64,000 bases of DNA from the NCBI RefSeq assembly GCF_035222275.1, contig NC_085885.1, positions 2,914,001 through 2,978,000 on the forward strand, written 5' to 3'. How positions within the stretch are numbered: position 1 is the stretch's first letter; each line of letters starts with the position of its first letter. Shown here piece after piece: positions 21,611 through 30,759 of the stretch. The DNA is from Podospora bellae-mahoneyi (Eukaryota; Ascomycota; Sordariomycetes; Sordariales; Podosporaceae). A program made the translations under genes and the position numbers. The notes below the pieces were generated by a model. The model was not told the DNA's origin and did no database searches. It saw nothing but the letters and a program-made list of their open reading frames with translations.

Positions 21611-22539
21611 CTGCAAGTTGTGAGCTTCTCGTCGAAAGTGAGGCAGGCAATCAAAGGCAAGGCGGGTATCAAAGGAATCCTATTGGCCTAGAGAGATAAA
21701 GAAGGACTTGGCAGAGGCCTGAGGCATGAAGGCACGGACCATTTGACAGGAGATGAATACGCGGTCAGGATCACTGTATTACTCTGAGTTTTCCTTCATC
21801 ATGGACTTCGAGGCCATTGAAGATTATTACTGGAATTGAACTATTTGTTCCAAGCCCTGTATTACAGCCCTTGTCACATTGAGCTATAGCCAGACCTTCA
21901 TCTCAAGGGCTTGACAGCTAACGCTCTATCAGCAAGGAGTTTATGGAATACTGGGGGCGAGTTTCTCGGGTAGCACCTCCCCCAAAGCCGGAGTCTCAGC
22001 TTACAGTCCAGACTAAGCAGTGATGTGAGTAGCAACAACAGGCGTAGCATTTTGTTCGAGGACAAGGGGAAGTGTGCCAGCAGTGACTGTGTTGACAGGG
22101 TTGGGACATTGGAAGGGTCTTTACATTTGAACTGGCAACTGCTGTATTTTGTTCAGCAAGGCCGGTATTGATAACCTGAGAGTCTTTCCTTAGTTTATTT
22201 TCTTTAATTTTAGATATCTATGACTTATAAAACCAAAGCAAGGCCCATTGTGGAGGTTGTTTGAAGAAGACACCATTTTCCCCATTACATCATAAACCTC
22301 TTGCTCGAAGGGCCCTACAGAGATAAGATAAACTGCCATTTAGCCTTTCTGAATCCGTGGGTTGCGTGTTGGTTGGTTGTGAAGCGGAGGAAAGAGATTC
22401 CGTTTGGTCGACGTCTCATTGGCTCAGGCGGCCCCACCTCCAGGCAGTCGCCCCTATAAAAGGGACATCTGCTCTTCCCAGCAACAAGAGATAACGGTCA
22501 CCCGTTTTAATCTTGACATCCCCACCAATTTTGTTCATC
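21611..22539. other. intergenic, F-box gene promoter
   Basis: No gene seen. An AT-richer patch near 22190-22240 precedes the F-box promoter, which carries a strong TATA box at 22455. Confidence 0.45.
22455..22462 (+). promoter_or_regulatory. TATA box
   Basis: TATAAAAG, a consensus TATA box 85 bases upstream of the F-box gene's ATG. Confidence 0.6.
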
Positions 22540-24615
22540 ATGTTCGAACGTCTCCCTGAGGAGCTTCTTAGCGAAGTTGCTAGAGGGTTTCGTATTCAAG
22601 ATTTCAGGAATCTATCTCTCGTCTCCAAGACCTTCCACGCCATATGGACACCCAGGTTCTGGAGAACACTGTGTGTTGACACTGCTGGCTCAACAGGCCG
22701 ACCGTCTTCTGTCAACATCAAACGGATCGAAGAGTGCGCCCATGTGCTTCAGAATGCTTCTTCTTCCATCTTAAATGTCTCCGCCGTTGTGTTTCGACGG
22801 GACACTCGATGGAAGCTGTGGGACTATGAGAAGGAGGAAGACTGGCCCAACGTCGCCTGCCTGCACCGGCAACCGCCCCCAGAGGATATTAACTACTGGA
22901 GATGCTTGCAACAAGCAGCGCCAGTCGCCGGATGGTCATTCGATCAGTGGTTCTTAAGAAATCAGAAATGCATCGAGGCAAGTATAGAACGAATGGGTGA
23001 GCAGCTGGATTCCGACCCCATGGACGACATTGCCCTTGCTATACAATCTCTCATTGAACGCATACCTGCTGGCCAACTTCAATCCTTCACCTGGGACTTG
23101 GCAACATGCATTCCTCAGGCTGCTTTTGATAGTCTCTTCCAAGCGCAACCGCAACTGGAGTCTATCACATTGACGGCTGATGCCTGTTGCAAGGTTGCCG
23201 GTGAAAGCTTGCACCTTCCCTTCCGCCAACTCAAGCGGGTCGTCCTGAACTCATTACCACGATCTCATGTTGTACCAGTGCGAAGAATGCTGGAAACAAA
23301 TAGAGGGCACCTGCGTGACCTTCAAATCGAGGAGTTGGTGCATGGATGCTCTTTAGAAGAGCTCTTATATGGCGGAGAAGACTGCGAAGATGCAAGAGAT
23401 AGGGAGTCAACAGACGAACGCAACGACGAACTGGTAGCGGATCCAACGATGTCTTTCCCGTCACTAGTGACGCTGTCGTTGCGGAATATCGACTTGACCG
23501 AGAGTATAGACCGGGCATTCAACATCAGTGGCCTCACAGCACTTACACTACGCCAATGCTCACGGTCGAGCGAATTCTTGAAAGGAATCATGGCAAGGAA
23601 CAGCCCGCTTCAGCTCAAGGCTTTAGAGTTCCTGGCTGACTATGCGGACCGTGACGAGGATGAAATCACGAACACACTCAACCACTTCCTTCTTTCATTT
23701 AAGGGCCTCGAAAAGCTTTACATCGGGTTGAAAAAAACCATCTACTATCCGGACAGCCGGGATAATTTCCCTCCCCTATGGTCTACCGTTGGGTATCATG
23801 GCTCTACGTTAAAGAATCTGGTGATTCACCAGCGAGGCCCAATCAGGAGGACAGGTCGGACTTGCATCATGGAGGACATCCAGAGAAATGTTGATTGGAT
23901 TCATGATGCCGTTGGAAAGCTCGAGATTCCACAAGTGACCATTATAAACTGGATGAAGGATCCCGCCACTCATCCCCTGTCACCGCTGTCAAAGCTCGAA
24001 TGCCTCGGCGTATCTTCGGACCCATTTGTGAAAGCTACAACGCAGGATGGGGGATCCGAGCAATTTCTTGTATGCATCCTCAATGCCATCGCAGGACCGC
24101 ACCTCCTAAGCATCGCTAACTGGTTGTCGACCGTGCAGATAACCCTCCTCAGGCCTTTCACCTCATCATCCCGCCGCCTTAAGCTCTTACATCTCCGGAA
24201 GACAGGCTCCAATAGAGAGGATCCATTTGGTCCGAAGGTTTTCATGTCGAGTGTCAGCCGACGGGTCAGCGGAGACAAAACCATTCCCGTCCCCCCTTCA
24301 AGAATGATGGCATACCTCGACCCCGAGTTTGCTCGGTTTCTCAATTGGGTCTTCGGGCAAGAGGGAATCCCCTCCCTCGAGGCCGTCGCGTTTGGAGATT
24401 TTGCCAACGGCCACATGAGCGGTAAATACCTTCATAACATGTTTGCATGCCGCAGCAGTGATGTACGTCAGAGATATCGAGTGTTTGACTGTCGCTACAA
24501 GGTTTGTGAGCACGAATGGCGGGTCGTGGCGGATAAGTACGCTGACTTTCTGGAATCGTGCCCCGTCGGGCCGCGGGTGGAGAGTTGGGAGCATGGGTCG
24601 AGGTATCATTTCTAA
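22540..24615 (+). CDS. F-box protein
   Basis: Intronless, 691 aa. The first 45 residues form an F-box: MFERLPEELLSEVARGF, then FRNLSLVSKTFHAIWTPRFW. The F-box binds Skp1 in SCF ubiquitin ligases. The remainder has irregular leucine-rich stretches (LQSFTWDL; LVTLSLRNIDL; LTALTLRQCS; LKNLVIHQRG), like the degenerate leucine-rich repeats of large fungal F-box families, and would recruit the substrate. The target is unknown. Such genes expand and turn over quickly in filamentous ascomycetes. Confidence 0.85.
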   Translation: MFERLPEELLSEVARGFRIQDFRNLSLVSKTFHAIWTPRFWRTLCVDTAGSTGRPSSVNIKRIEECAHVLQNASSSILNVSAVVFRRDTRWKLWDYEKEEDWPNVACLHRQPPPEDINYWRCLQQAAPVAGWSFDQWFLRNQKCIEASIERMGEQLDSDPMDDIALAIQSLIERIPAGQLQSFTWDLATCIPQAAFDSLFQAQPQLESITLTADACCKVAGESLHLPFRQLKRVVLNSLPRSHVVPVRRMLETNRGHLRDLQIEELVHGCSLEELLYGGEDCEDARDRESTDERNDELVADPTMSFPSLVTLSLRNIDLTESIDRAFNISGLTALTLRQCSRSSEFLKGIMARNSPLQLKALEFLADYADRDEDEITNTLNHFLLSFKGLEKLYIGLKKTIYYPDSRDNFPPLWSTVGYHGSTLKNLVIHQRGPIRRTGRTCIMEDIQRNVDWIHDAVGKLEIPQVTIINWMKDPATHPLSPLSKLECLGVSSDPFVKATTQDGGSEQFLVCILNAIAGPHLLSIANWLSTVQITLLRPFTSSSRRLKLLHLRKTGSNREDPFGPKVFMSSVSRRVSGDKTIPVPPSRMMAYLDPEFARFLNWVFGQEGIPSLEAVAFGDFANGHMSGKYLHNMFACRSSDVRQRYRVFDCRYKVCEHEWRVVADKYADFLESCPVGPRVESWEHGSRYHF

Positions 24616-24864
24616 TCGAGACCAATTCTGTTTTGAGGAGGCAAGGAATTCGGGCTCTCGTGTAGATGTAAGTAGAATCTTTATCAACAGATACGATTAT
24701 CCTTCCCAAATGGTGATATGGAACTGTAAAGACAGCTGCTCTTGAAGTGAACGACTAGACAAAAGAAGGTATCTATCAGATTCAGCATAGCAATTTGGTA
24801 ATAGGTAGGTAAGTGGTAATGAAGATGAGAGTATGAAAGAGTGGAGGAGAAAAGAAAAAAGAAG

Positions 24865-25007
24865 AAAAAAATCAAGCCCAAACCGAGCTACCCAGCCCTG
24901 TCTCGAACAGGGTAGCTCTCGACTGCCCAGTAGCCTTAACCCGTGGATGAAGTGCGAAAAGGGTCCATGGGACATAGTCGAGCGCCCTAATTAACTAGGC
25001 CATGAGC
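24865..25007 (-). ncRNA. tRNA-like Pol III element, copy B
   Basis: Minus strand, starting GCTCATGG. It has a canonical D-arm (GCCT with GGGC, A14 and A21 in place), anticodon-arm stem CTCGACT with AGTCGAG (seven perfect pairs), a five-base variable loop, T-arm CCCTG-TTCGAGA-CAGGG with B box GTTCGAGAC, and a T7 terminator at 24865-24871. Between the anticodon-arm strands lies an insert of about 50 bases holding CCCATGGACCCTT and CACTTCATCC, shared with copy A (18551-18688). The acceptor stem is weak (GCTCA with TGGGT plus a bulge). A TATATAAA at 25039-25046 (minus TTTATATA, 32 bases upstream) would suit Pol III. tRNA-derived, but probably not a working tRNA. Confidence 0.62.
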
Positions 25008-25466
25008 GACTCTATTGAAAAGAAGGTCTCCAATGCAGTATATAAACCCCACCATGGCCCCGTCCTCTGTTATTGGGCGCAAGAGGCTCTCTGCTCCTTT
25101 TTCCGGCGAAGATATAACATTGCCAGGCCCGGAGGGCATGCATTCTATGTGTGCAATTCAGACTTTTTCTTCTTTTTCCTCATGCAACTTACTCCTGGAC
25201 ACGCGCCCCATGGATACCAACAAAGAAGCCATCCGAAGTAATTAGTTCTTCTCCTCCAGTCTACAGCACCAATCTAGCCGGTTTTGGGGATAGATAGTAC
25301 AGGACGGTATTTTGACCTATAAGTTTTGTCCGCCCCTCTTCATCGTCATCTCAACTACTGTTGCCCGGGAGCTACATACGCGAAAGCTCCTGGGTAGTTG
25401 AGCCCTGAGATTAAGTACCGTCATACGAAGTCCTGTTCAAGCGGTGGAATCTCATGACAGGTTCAA
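25008..25466. other. intergenic with Pol III-type TATA of copy B
   Basis: TATATAAA at 25039-25046 faces tRNA-like copy B. The 5' flank of copy B (GACCTTCTTTTCAATAG, minus strand) resembles that of copy A (CACCTTCCATTCAACAG), so the shared unit extends about 25 bases upstream. Otherwise empty. Confidence 0.4.
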
Positions 25467-25766
25467 GTGTTCGTCTGGTGTATTGCGTTGATGATCCTCC
25501 GACTACGCCTCACCCCAAGAGTGGGAAGGGCAGAGGTGTTTGTGTTATCCGACAGCCAACAGGCACTCTCGATGTTGGATAGATGTCCGTTCAGGGCACC
25601 AGGGTTTACGCTGACGACGATGCCGTTATACCTTAATTTGGCCGAACTCACCAGTAAGCTTCAGGAGTTGGATAGCCTCCTGACAATCTCGTGGGTCCTT
25701 GGGCACAATCACAACTTTACTGGGCATCAGCTGGCAGAGGAAGCAATCCATATGGCATTTTCTTGA
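25467..25766 (+). pseudogene. RNase-H-fold fragment, third copy of the local family
   Basis: The piece reads ILRLRLTPRVGRAEVFVLSD and, further on, TISWVLGHNHNFTGH. It matches the second half of the RNase-H-fold protein at 39472-40663 (VLRLRLS; GELYIFSDC; IIAWIPGHNHHIT). The N-terminal half is absent upstream, so this looks like a 5'-truncated relic. No reverse transcriptase, terminal repeat or poly-A tail was seen beside it that would make it part of a retroelement. Confidence 0.5.
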
Positions 25767-26400
25767 TAGTATATGGGAGTTACGAACACATCGGCATCGA
25801 GAAGGAAATTCCCCTCTATAAACCATTATGCTGGACAGATCTCTTGGCGCACTTCAACAGTTTCGGGACAAGCATCCGACAGTGGATGTCAACATCAGCA
25901 CCTCAGCATACAGACAAGCCCATAACAAGTGTTTGAGGCTGAAGAAGTTTCCTCGTCCTTGGGATTGGGCTCTGCATCACCAAATTATGGAGCTTGAAGG
26001 ATGATTTGTTTCACATTATTTGAGAACCCAGCTGGGGGACTCAGATGGGCGGTTGTGCGGAAACATGTCTTGGTGTGTTCATGAATGGTTGGAAAGTGTC
26101 GCGAAGTGTTTGAATGTGTTGGAGGGTGCTGGAGGATGTTGAAGCCATGGACTGTGGTTGCAAGTGGGGAAATAGTTAACAGTGTGTCTGAGAATGATGG
26201 AGAAATGTTGGAACATTTAGGTTCCTGCAAGAAGGAATAAGGATGCTCTAGGGGACTGCATGTTAAGGAGGACCAAGTGAGCTGTCTGTGTCAAAGAACC
26301 TCAACAAAGTTAGGTAGATGTATACTAAGTGGTATTTACCGGTTACTATCTCCAGACTTTTCGTCTCTTCTTCAGCTACCAGTCTCTTAAAACAACCCCT
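25767..26400. other. intergenic
   Basis: 3' flank of the RNase-H fragment and of the minus-strand deaminase gene. There is a mildly repetitive stretch (GTGTTGGA-like words) at 26070-26150. Nothing supported. Confidence 0.35.
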
Positions 26401-27102
26401 CTACTCACCCGGCAGACACCTGTCTTCCACTCTCCCCCTTTCACAACCACGCGGACACTCGCCCCTCACAAACTGCCACCCAAACAACACTTTACTCTGC
26501 TCCCTCCCCACCCCACCAAGCACCACCTCCGGGTCCTTATCCCTCATTCCAACGCCACTCCCAATAACCTCTTCACTCCCGATGTCCAACTGCCCCCATC
26601 CAAGTTCAATCAACTCTTTGATCGGAACCCCGTAAACGTACTCCCTAAACCCCGCCCATCTCAGCGCGGCAGCGCACATGGGGCAGCTTTCGGCGTTGGT
26701 GTAGAGTGTCAGGTCCTTGAATGCGGCTAGGGATTCGGCAGATGTCATGTTATACGCAGAAGAGACAAAAAGGGAGGAGCAATTATTAATGGCGGCGATT
26801 TCGCCGTGCAAAGTTGGGTTTCCTATCCGGGAGTTACCATTGGAGCCGGTGCAGATAAGTGTTCCTTGGGGGTTGGCAGAGGTGTGGTTCACGATGACGG
26901 TACCAAAGGCGGCGAAGGGGCAGGGGTGGGAGAGGGCGAGGGTGTTGGCTTGGTGGATCCAGTATTCGCGGGTGGAAAGGGGGATGGTGTCATCGCTGTG
27001 AGGGTTTGGGAGGGTGGGTGGTGATGTTGGGATGGAGGGGGTGCATGCTGTGATTGTTGGGAGGAGGAGGAACAATGAGGCTAGTAGCGATTGGCTTTTC
27101 AT
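26401..27102 (-). CDS. secreted zinc-dependent nucleoside/base deaminase (CDA-fold)
   Basis: Single exon, 233 aa. Met at 27102 is chosen because it opens a good signal peptide (MKSQSLLASLFLLLPTITAC); an in-frame ATG farther upstream would bury it. The deaminase zinc site is complete: H99-G100-E101 in TLHGEIAAIN and C140-P-M-C143 in ESCPMCAAALRWAGF. The fold belongs to the guanine/cytosine/tRNA-adenosine deaminase group, with F-x-Y-V-Y-G after the cysteines as in those enzymes. Deamination of extracellular purines or pyrimidines would be nitrogen scavenging, or attack on an external nucleoside. The secretion signal is unusual for this family's housekeeping members. Substrate not readable. Confidence 0.85.
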   Translation of the reverse strand: MKSQSLLASLFLLLPTITACTPSIPTSPPTLPNPHSDDTIPLSTREYWIHQANTLALSHPCPFAAFGTVIVNHTSANPQGTLICTGSNGNSRIGNPTLHGEIAAINNCSSLFVSSAYNMTSAESLAAFKDLTLYTNAESCPMCAAALRWAGFREYVYGVPIKELIELGWGQLDIGSEEVIGSGVGMRDKDPEVVLGGVGREQSKVLFGWQFVRGECPRGCERGRVEDRCLPGE

Positions 27103-27415
27103 GTTTGGTTGGTCGTGTGTGGGAGAGAAAGAAAGGTTGAGACTGTAAGTGTGAATTGTGTGATGTTCTTGTATAGTGGGTGGTTGGAATGCTGACATCA
27201 TTGTTTCGAATTGGCCAGGATTTTTGGGTGCCACACGTCTGTCTCATTCCGTCAACTACACGCACGACAAACGAGCTTTATTATCACGAAAAGAATGTCA
27301 TCTCTGTATTTTATTAAATATGTAGCCAAGTTTGATACCGGAAGATTGCTAATAAGGGTATACAGACGTTGCCGCCGCTCAATTCTCTCCCTTTTCTAAT
27401 GTTTTGTGTTTCCAT
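27103..27415. other. intergenic
   Basis: Upstream of the deaminase and downstream of the next minus-strand gene. No feature seen. Confidence 0.4.
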
Positions 27416-28453
27416 TCATGCGCCTCTGTGCAACGCGGCTGGCTGGCCGGCTGGCGGGGTGCCATGTGGACTCTCCAGCTCCCTTGGAGCGAACTCAGGA
27501 CCGGGAGCTTCCACCCTGCCCTCTATATCCCATCGGTCACTGCTCAACTCGACTGGCGCTTGCGTCTGTCCAAGTTCGTACGTCGTCATTAGTGGCTCCT
27601 TCATACCGGGGCGCAAGTGTTGTTCGGGCTGGCCGGAGTAATGGTATTTCTCTCCAGGCCCAGAAACGACGGGTCCGGGCGGAGTTGCCCCTGCCTCAGT
27701 GACAGGGAATTCTTCTTTTGAGTCGGTACCGCCGCGGGCCAATCCACGACGCTTCATCCTCCAAAGCAAAAAGGCGCCAACCACGATGGCAATTGCCACC
27801 GCAACAGCACCGACCGCAATGCCGGCTATCGCTCCGCTCGAGATGCCACCGCTGGAAGGCTCCTCGGGCGCTGATGTGTTGGTCGGTCCTGGGTCTGAGG
27901 AAATAGCTGATGAGGGAAGGTCTGAGGGCTTCCACGCGAGCTGGATCATGGGTGCATAAATATACGCCTGGGACCAGTTCTTATTGGGGAGAGTCATTGG
28001 AGCGAGATTGATCTGGCTTCCGCTCTCGCATTGATATGTCGAAATGGTGGTGGCTCGAGCATTCGAGATGCAGGTTTGGCCGTTCTCGTTGTGGCATGCA
28101 TAGCCCTCTGGGCAGCAGCCCACAAAGGTCTCTTCTGGCTCCATCCGGTACTGTACGCGCCAACCCTGAGAGGTGGCGCTGGCGGTGCATGCCGACACAT
28201 AGCCCGCTGGGCAGTGGAGGCCGGGCGAGTAGAATCCCCAGCCGTAGAAGGCCGAGTTGGTTCTCGGAGCGCCTGTTGTCGTCGGCGGCCAGCAGTCGGC
28301 GTTATCCTGGACGTCTTTCGGCCCGCACCCCTGGCCCAACCAGCCCACGTTGAGCACGGTGTGATGGGCCGGTGTCCAGCATGCTTCCGGAGCTGTGAAG
28401 GTTGTGGTCAGATGACCGAGGATCTTTCGGGTTTCGTCGGTAAAGATTGACAT
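27416..28453 (-). CDS. single-pass membrane protein with Cys-rich ectodomain, unknown
   Basis: Single exon, 345 aa from Met at 28453. Residues 25-142 are Cys-rich (ACWTP, GCGPKD, DCWPP, HCPAGYVSAC, GCCPEGYAC, TCIS, YQCESG), likely disulfide-bonded and outside the cell. A Ser/Pro stalk follows, then one membrane helix (about 209-231, GAIAGIAVGAVAVAIAIVVGA) followed by RMKRR, giving a type-I topology with a Pro-rich cytosolic tail ending in YELGQTQAPVEL and similar. The GAIAGIAVGA helix is typical of fungal Mid2/WSC-like wall sensors, though the ectodomain is not a recognised WSC. No signal peptide is visible, which is odd. Either a 5' exon is missed or the helix acts as signal-anchor. Confidence 0.72.
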   Translation of the reverse strand: MSIFTDETRKILGHLTTTFTAPEACWTPAHHTVLNVGWLGQGCGPKDVQDNADCWPPTTTGAPRTNSAFYGWGFYSPGLHCPAGYVSACTASATSQGWRVQYRMEPEETFVGCCPEGYACHNENGQTCISNARATTISTYQCESGSQINLAPMTLPNKNWSQAYIYAPMIQLAWKPSDLPSSAISSDPGPTNTSAPEEPSSGGISSGAIAGIAVGAVAVAIAIVVGAFLLWRMKRRGLARGGTDSKEEFPVTEAGATPPGPVVSGPGEKYHYSGQPEQHLRPGMKEPLMTTYELGQTQAPVELSSDRWDIEGRVEAPGPEFAPRELESPHGTPPAGQPAALHRGA

Positions 28454-29873
28454 CTTGTCTTGCTGCGAACTGGGACTTGTTGGTTCGGGGGATGAAGTGT
28501 TGCTCTGTCGTCGTCGAGTTGAAGACAAAAGAAACTGGGAACGCAATACCGGTCGTCTTTGGGAGCCACTCCGCTTTTCATGGCGCGAGATTCAGCGGCC
28601 GGGGAAGTCTAGCGAAGCGGCCAAGCCCGTAGGTCGTCAGGGAGGTCAAGTCTACGGTGGTCGAGACAGGCACCACATATCCTAGCTGTTGTTTAACGAT
28701 TGGTTGGCGAGTCTGTACCCTTGCCAGTGTTTACCAGTCCATCCCGCTGATTCGATCATTGAACCTGAGACCGCCACAGGGTGACCGGTCCGTGCACTTT
28801 AAGGTCGGCGGGCACGCGGGCTCGACGGGCGCCCGGGATCGAGGCCCGGAAATGGCATAGTGCGCCTTCCAGCAGTAAGGATCCTGGTATGATCAACGAG
28901 GCGAAGATAGCAGCTTTTTTTCCACCTCCAGTGCAGGCCAGAGCCTCAGAGGCCTAGACCCTAGGTTTAGGGCGGTGCTGCAAACGAAATGATGTCTCAT
29001 AAGTTTTAAGGTCGCCTGGGTTCCGGTAGTCAGTTCGCGCGGTAAATAAAAAATGCAACCCCTGAGACCCCCGAGCTTGTTCCCCAGCCACATGGCCCAT
29101 ACGGCCGGCGCCGCACCGGCTTCCCTTCTGGCCCACAAACACGCAGTCCAGCCATCAAAAAACTCTTGGCAGAATCTGCGCAACATTGACAAAGCCTCTG
29201 CGATTGAAAAGGCTCTCAAGGGTAACGACAGCCAGGCCCCTTTCATCACCGCTTTTCTAAGATCAAGAAAACCATACTCTGCAGGGCTTGGTGCTTCCAC
29301 ATCTTCTTATTTTAGAAGCCTCCATCGAAAAAAAAAAAGCTTGACCCGAGCCTGCTCGCTAAAGACATCGCTTAAAGTGAGCGATGTGACCAGCATTGGT
29401 GGAGGGGTCAAACCAGGATCGCCGATTGAAGAAGTTCACCGCTCGAGGTCCATGGCGAAAACTGGAGTAAATTCTGCATAGCTTGTGCAAGGATGCAGAT
29501 ATGCCGGAACCGGAAGTGCCATCGTCAACGGCGAGAACCCGGACGGGTTGTTCGTCAGTTGCTGAGGAAGTAAAGTAAACAAATCCGGGAAGGAGATGTA
29601 TCCACCGCTCAGGGGTCACTCCTGTGTCGACGTAACCCTAACCCAGGGAACACCAGCCAACAGCACCAACACAGCACCAATTGCATCGTACCAACAGCCA
29701 ACCGCATCCACGCAAAACCCTGTGACACAGGGTTGATCCTTCGCAACCAACAGCAACCAACAGCCCTGAAAGATTCCGCCACTGTCACTTAACTAGCAAC
29801 TCCCCCACCGTTGGCGCTGTCGAATTGTTTACACACTCTTTCACTCATTGCCGTCAAGAAAATTACCACCAAA
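28454..29873. other. intergenic with hairpins and telomere-like motifs
   Basis: No gene. It contains an A11 run at 29328-29338 followed by two small hairpins (29348-29357 and 29365-29387), and CCCTAACCC at 29635-29643, a telomere-like word often found in fungal promoters. Runs of CAACAGC-type words lie at 29650-29770. Confidence 0.45.
29328..29387 (-). other. hairpin pair next to a T11 run (minus strand)
   Basis: ACATCGCT and AGCGATGT (29365-29372 and 29380-29387) form a perfect eight-pair stem with a seven-base loop. GAGC and GCTC (29348-29351, 29354-29357) form a second stem. On the minus strand these precede eleven Ts, which would stop RNA polymerase III. Whether a small RNA is made is unknown. 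Confidence 0.3.
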
Positions 29874-30425
29874 ATGACACGCTCAATCCTCCCAACCTTC
29901 CCGCTCATCATCCTCGGCGTGATCGAGCCACTGATGCTGTACGTCCCCCATTCTGCCCACGCCTCTAATTGCCCAAATCACTCACAATTCCCCAGCCTCG
30001 AAGCTTACCGCGTCGGCATCATCAACCCTGGCGCCCAGCACTACTTCACCCGTCAACTCCCGCCCGACTTGCTCTACACCACCAAGACTACTCAGCCTCC
30101 CGAGTTCTCTCCCCAGGCCGAAACGGTCACCCTCCAGCTGGTCAACGTCTTCCTCCTCCTTGCCGGCTTGGCTGTCGTGTGCTGCTTCAGCAAGGATAAA
30201 TGGACCGTCAAGGGCTACTGCGTCGTGGTCGGGCTGGCGGATTATGGCCATATCTGGTCCATATACAAGGGTTTGGGCGCGGAGGCGTTTTGGGAGTTTG
30301 GCAAATGGAACGACTTGGTTTGGGGCGGGGTGTTGGCATCCGCCTTGTTGAATTTGGTGAGGTGGGGGGTTGTGTTTGATGTTTTCGGGAGGTTGAAAGA
30401 TGGGGAGAAGGTGAAGACGAAGTGA
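29874..30425 (+). CDS. DUF7704-type four-helix membrane protein
   Basis: Exons 29874-29938 and 29996-30425 give 164 aa. The first helix, TFPLIILGVIEPLMLLLEAYR, is completed only by splicing (CT|C), which supports the intron. Other helices are about residues 68-88 (VNVFLLLAGLAVVCC), 95-115 (YCVVVGLADYGHIWSIY) and 128-148 (GGVLASALLNLVRWGVVF). Similar short four-helix proteins with the opening P-L-x-x-L-G-x-x-E-P are common in fungi as a family of unknown function. Role unknown. Confidence 0.75.
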   Translation: MTRSILPTFPLIILGVIEPLMLYVPHSAHASNCPNHSQFPSLEAYRVGIINPGAQHYFTRQLPPDLLYTTKTTQPPEFSPQAETVTLQLVNVFLLLAGLAVVCCFSKDKWTVKGYCVVVGLADYGHIWSIYKGLGAEAFWEFGKWNDLVWGGVLASALLNLVRWGVVFDVFGRLKDGEKVKTK

Positions 30426-30759
30426 TTGAGAGCTGGGGGCGGTGGAATCATTTGACGCTATGGTCTGGTCGTCAGAGGTAGCTTAAAGTCAAGAAACCAA
30501 GCAATGAGTTGTCCTCGGACTTCCCAAATTGTCTGGTGCTCATCCATTGACTTGCGATATCTCGGATCCCATTGTTACCTCAATCTCACCAGGCAGTCGG
30601 CTCGGACAAAGGCCGACAGGGGTATCGGAGGTACGTACCTCCGACCATTCCGTAATCAACAACTTTATCTTGACTTCATGTCAGCCTCAACTCCCATGTT
30701 TTTTGCCTTTTTGCCTTGCATCGTTCATTGTACCATTCATACTAGTTAGTACATCCAGA
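30426..30759. other. intergenic, MFS pump promoter
   Basis: Short promoter region. The frame of the next gene is open far upstream but has no ATG of its own in good context before 30760. Confidence 0.4.

Noticed and set aside
18551-25007. Calling the two tRNA-like elements ordinary tRNA genes
   Set aside because: Acceptor stems do not pair over seven bases and the insert is far longer than usual fungal tRNA introns.
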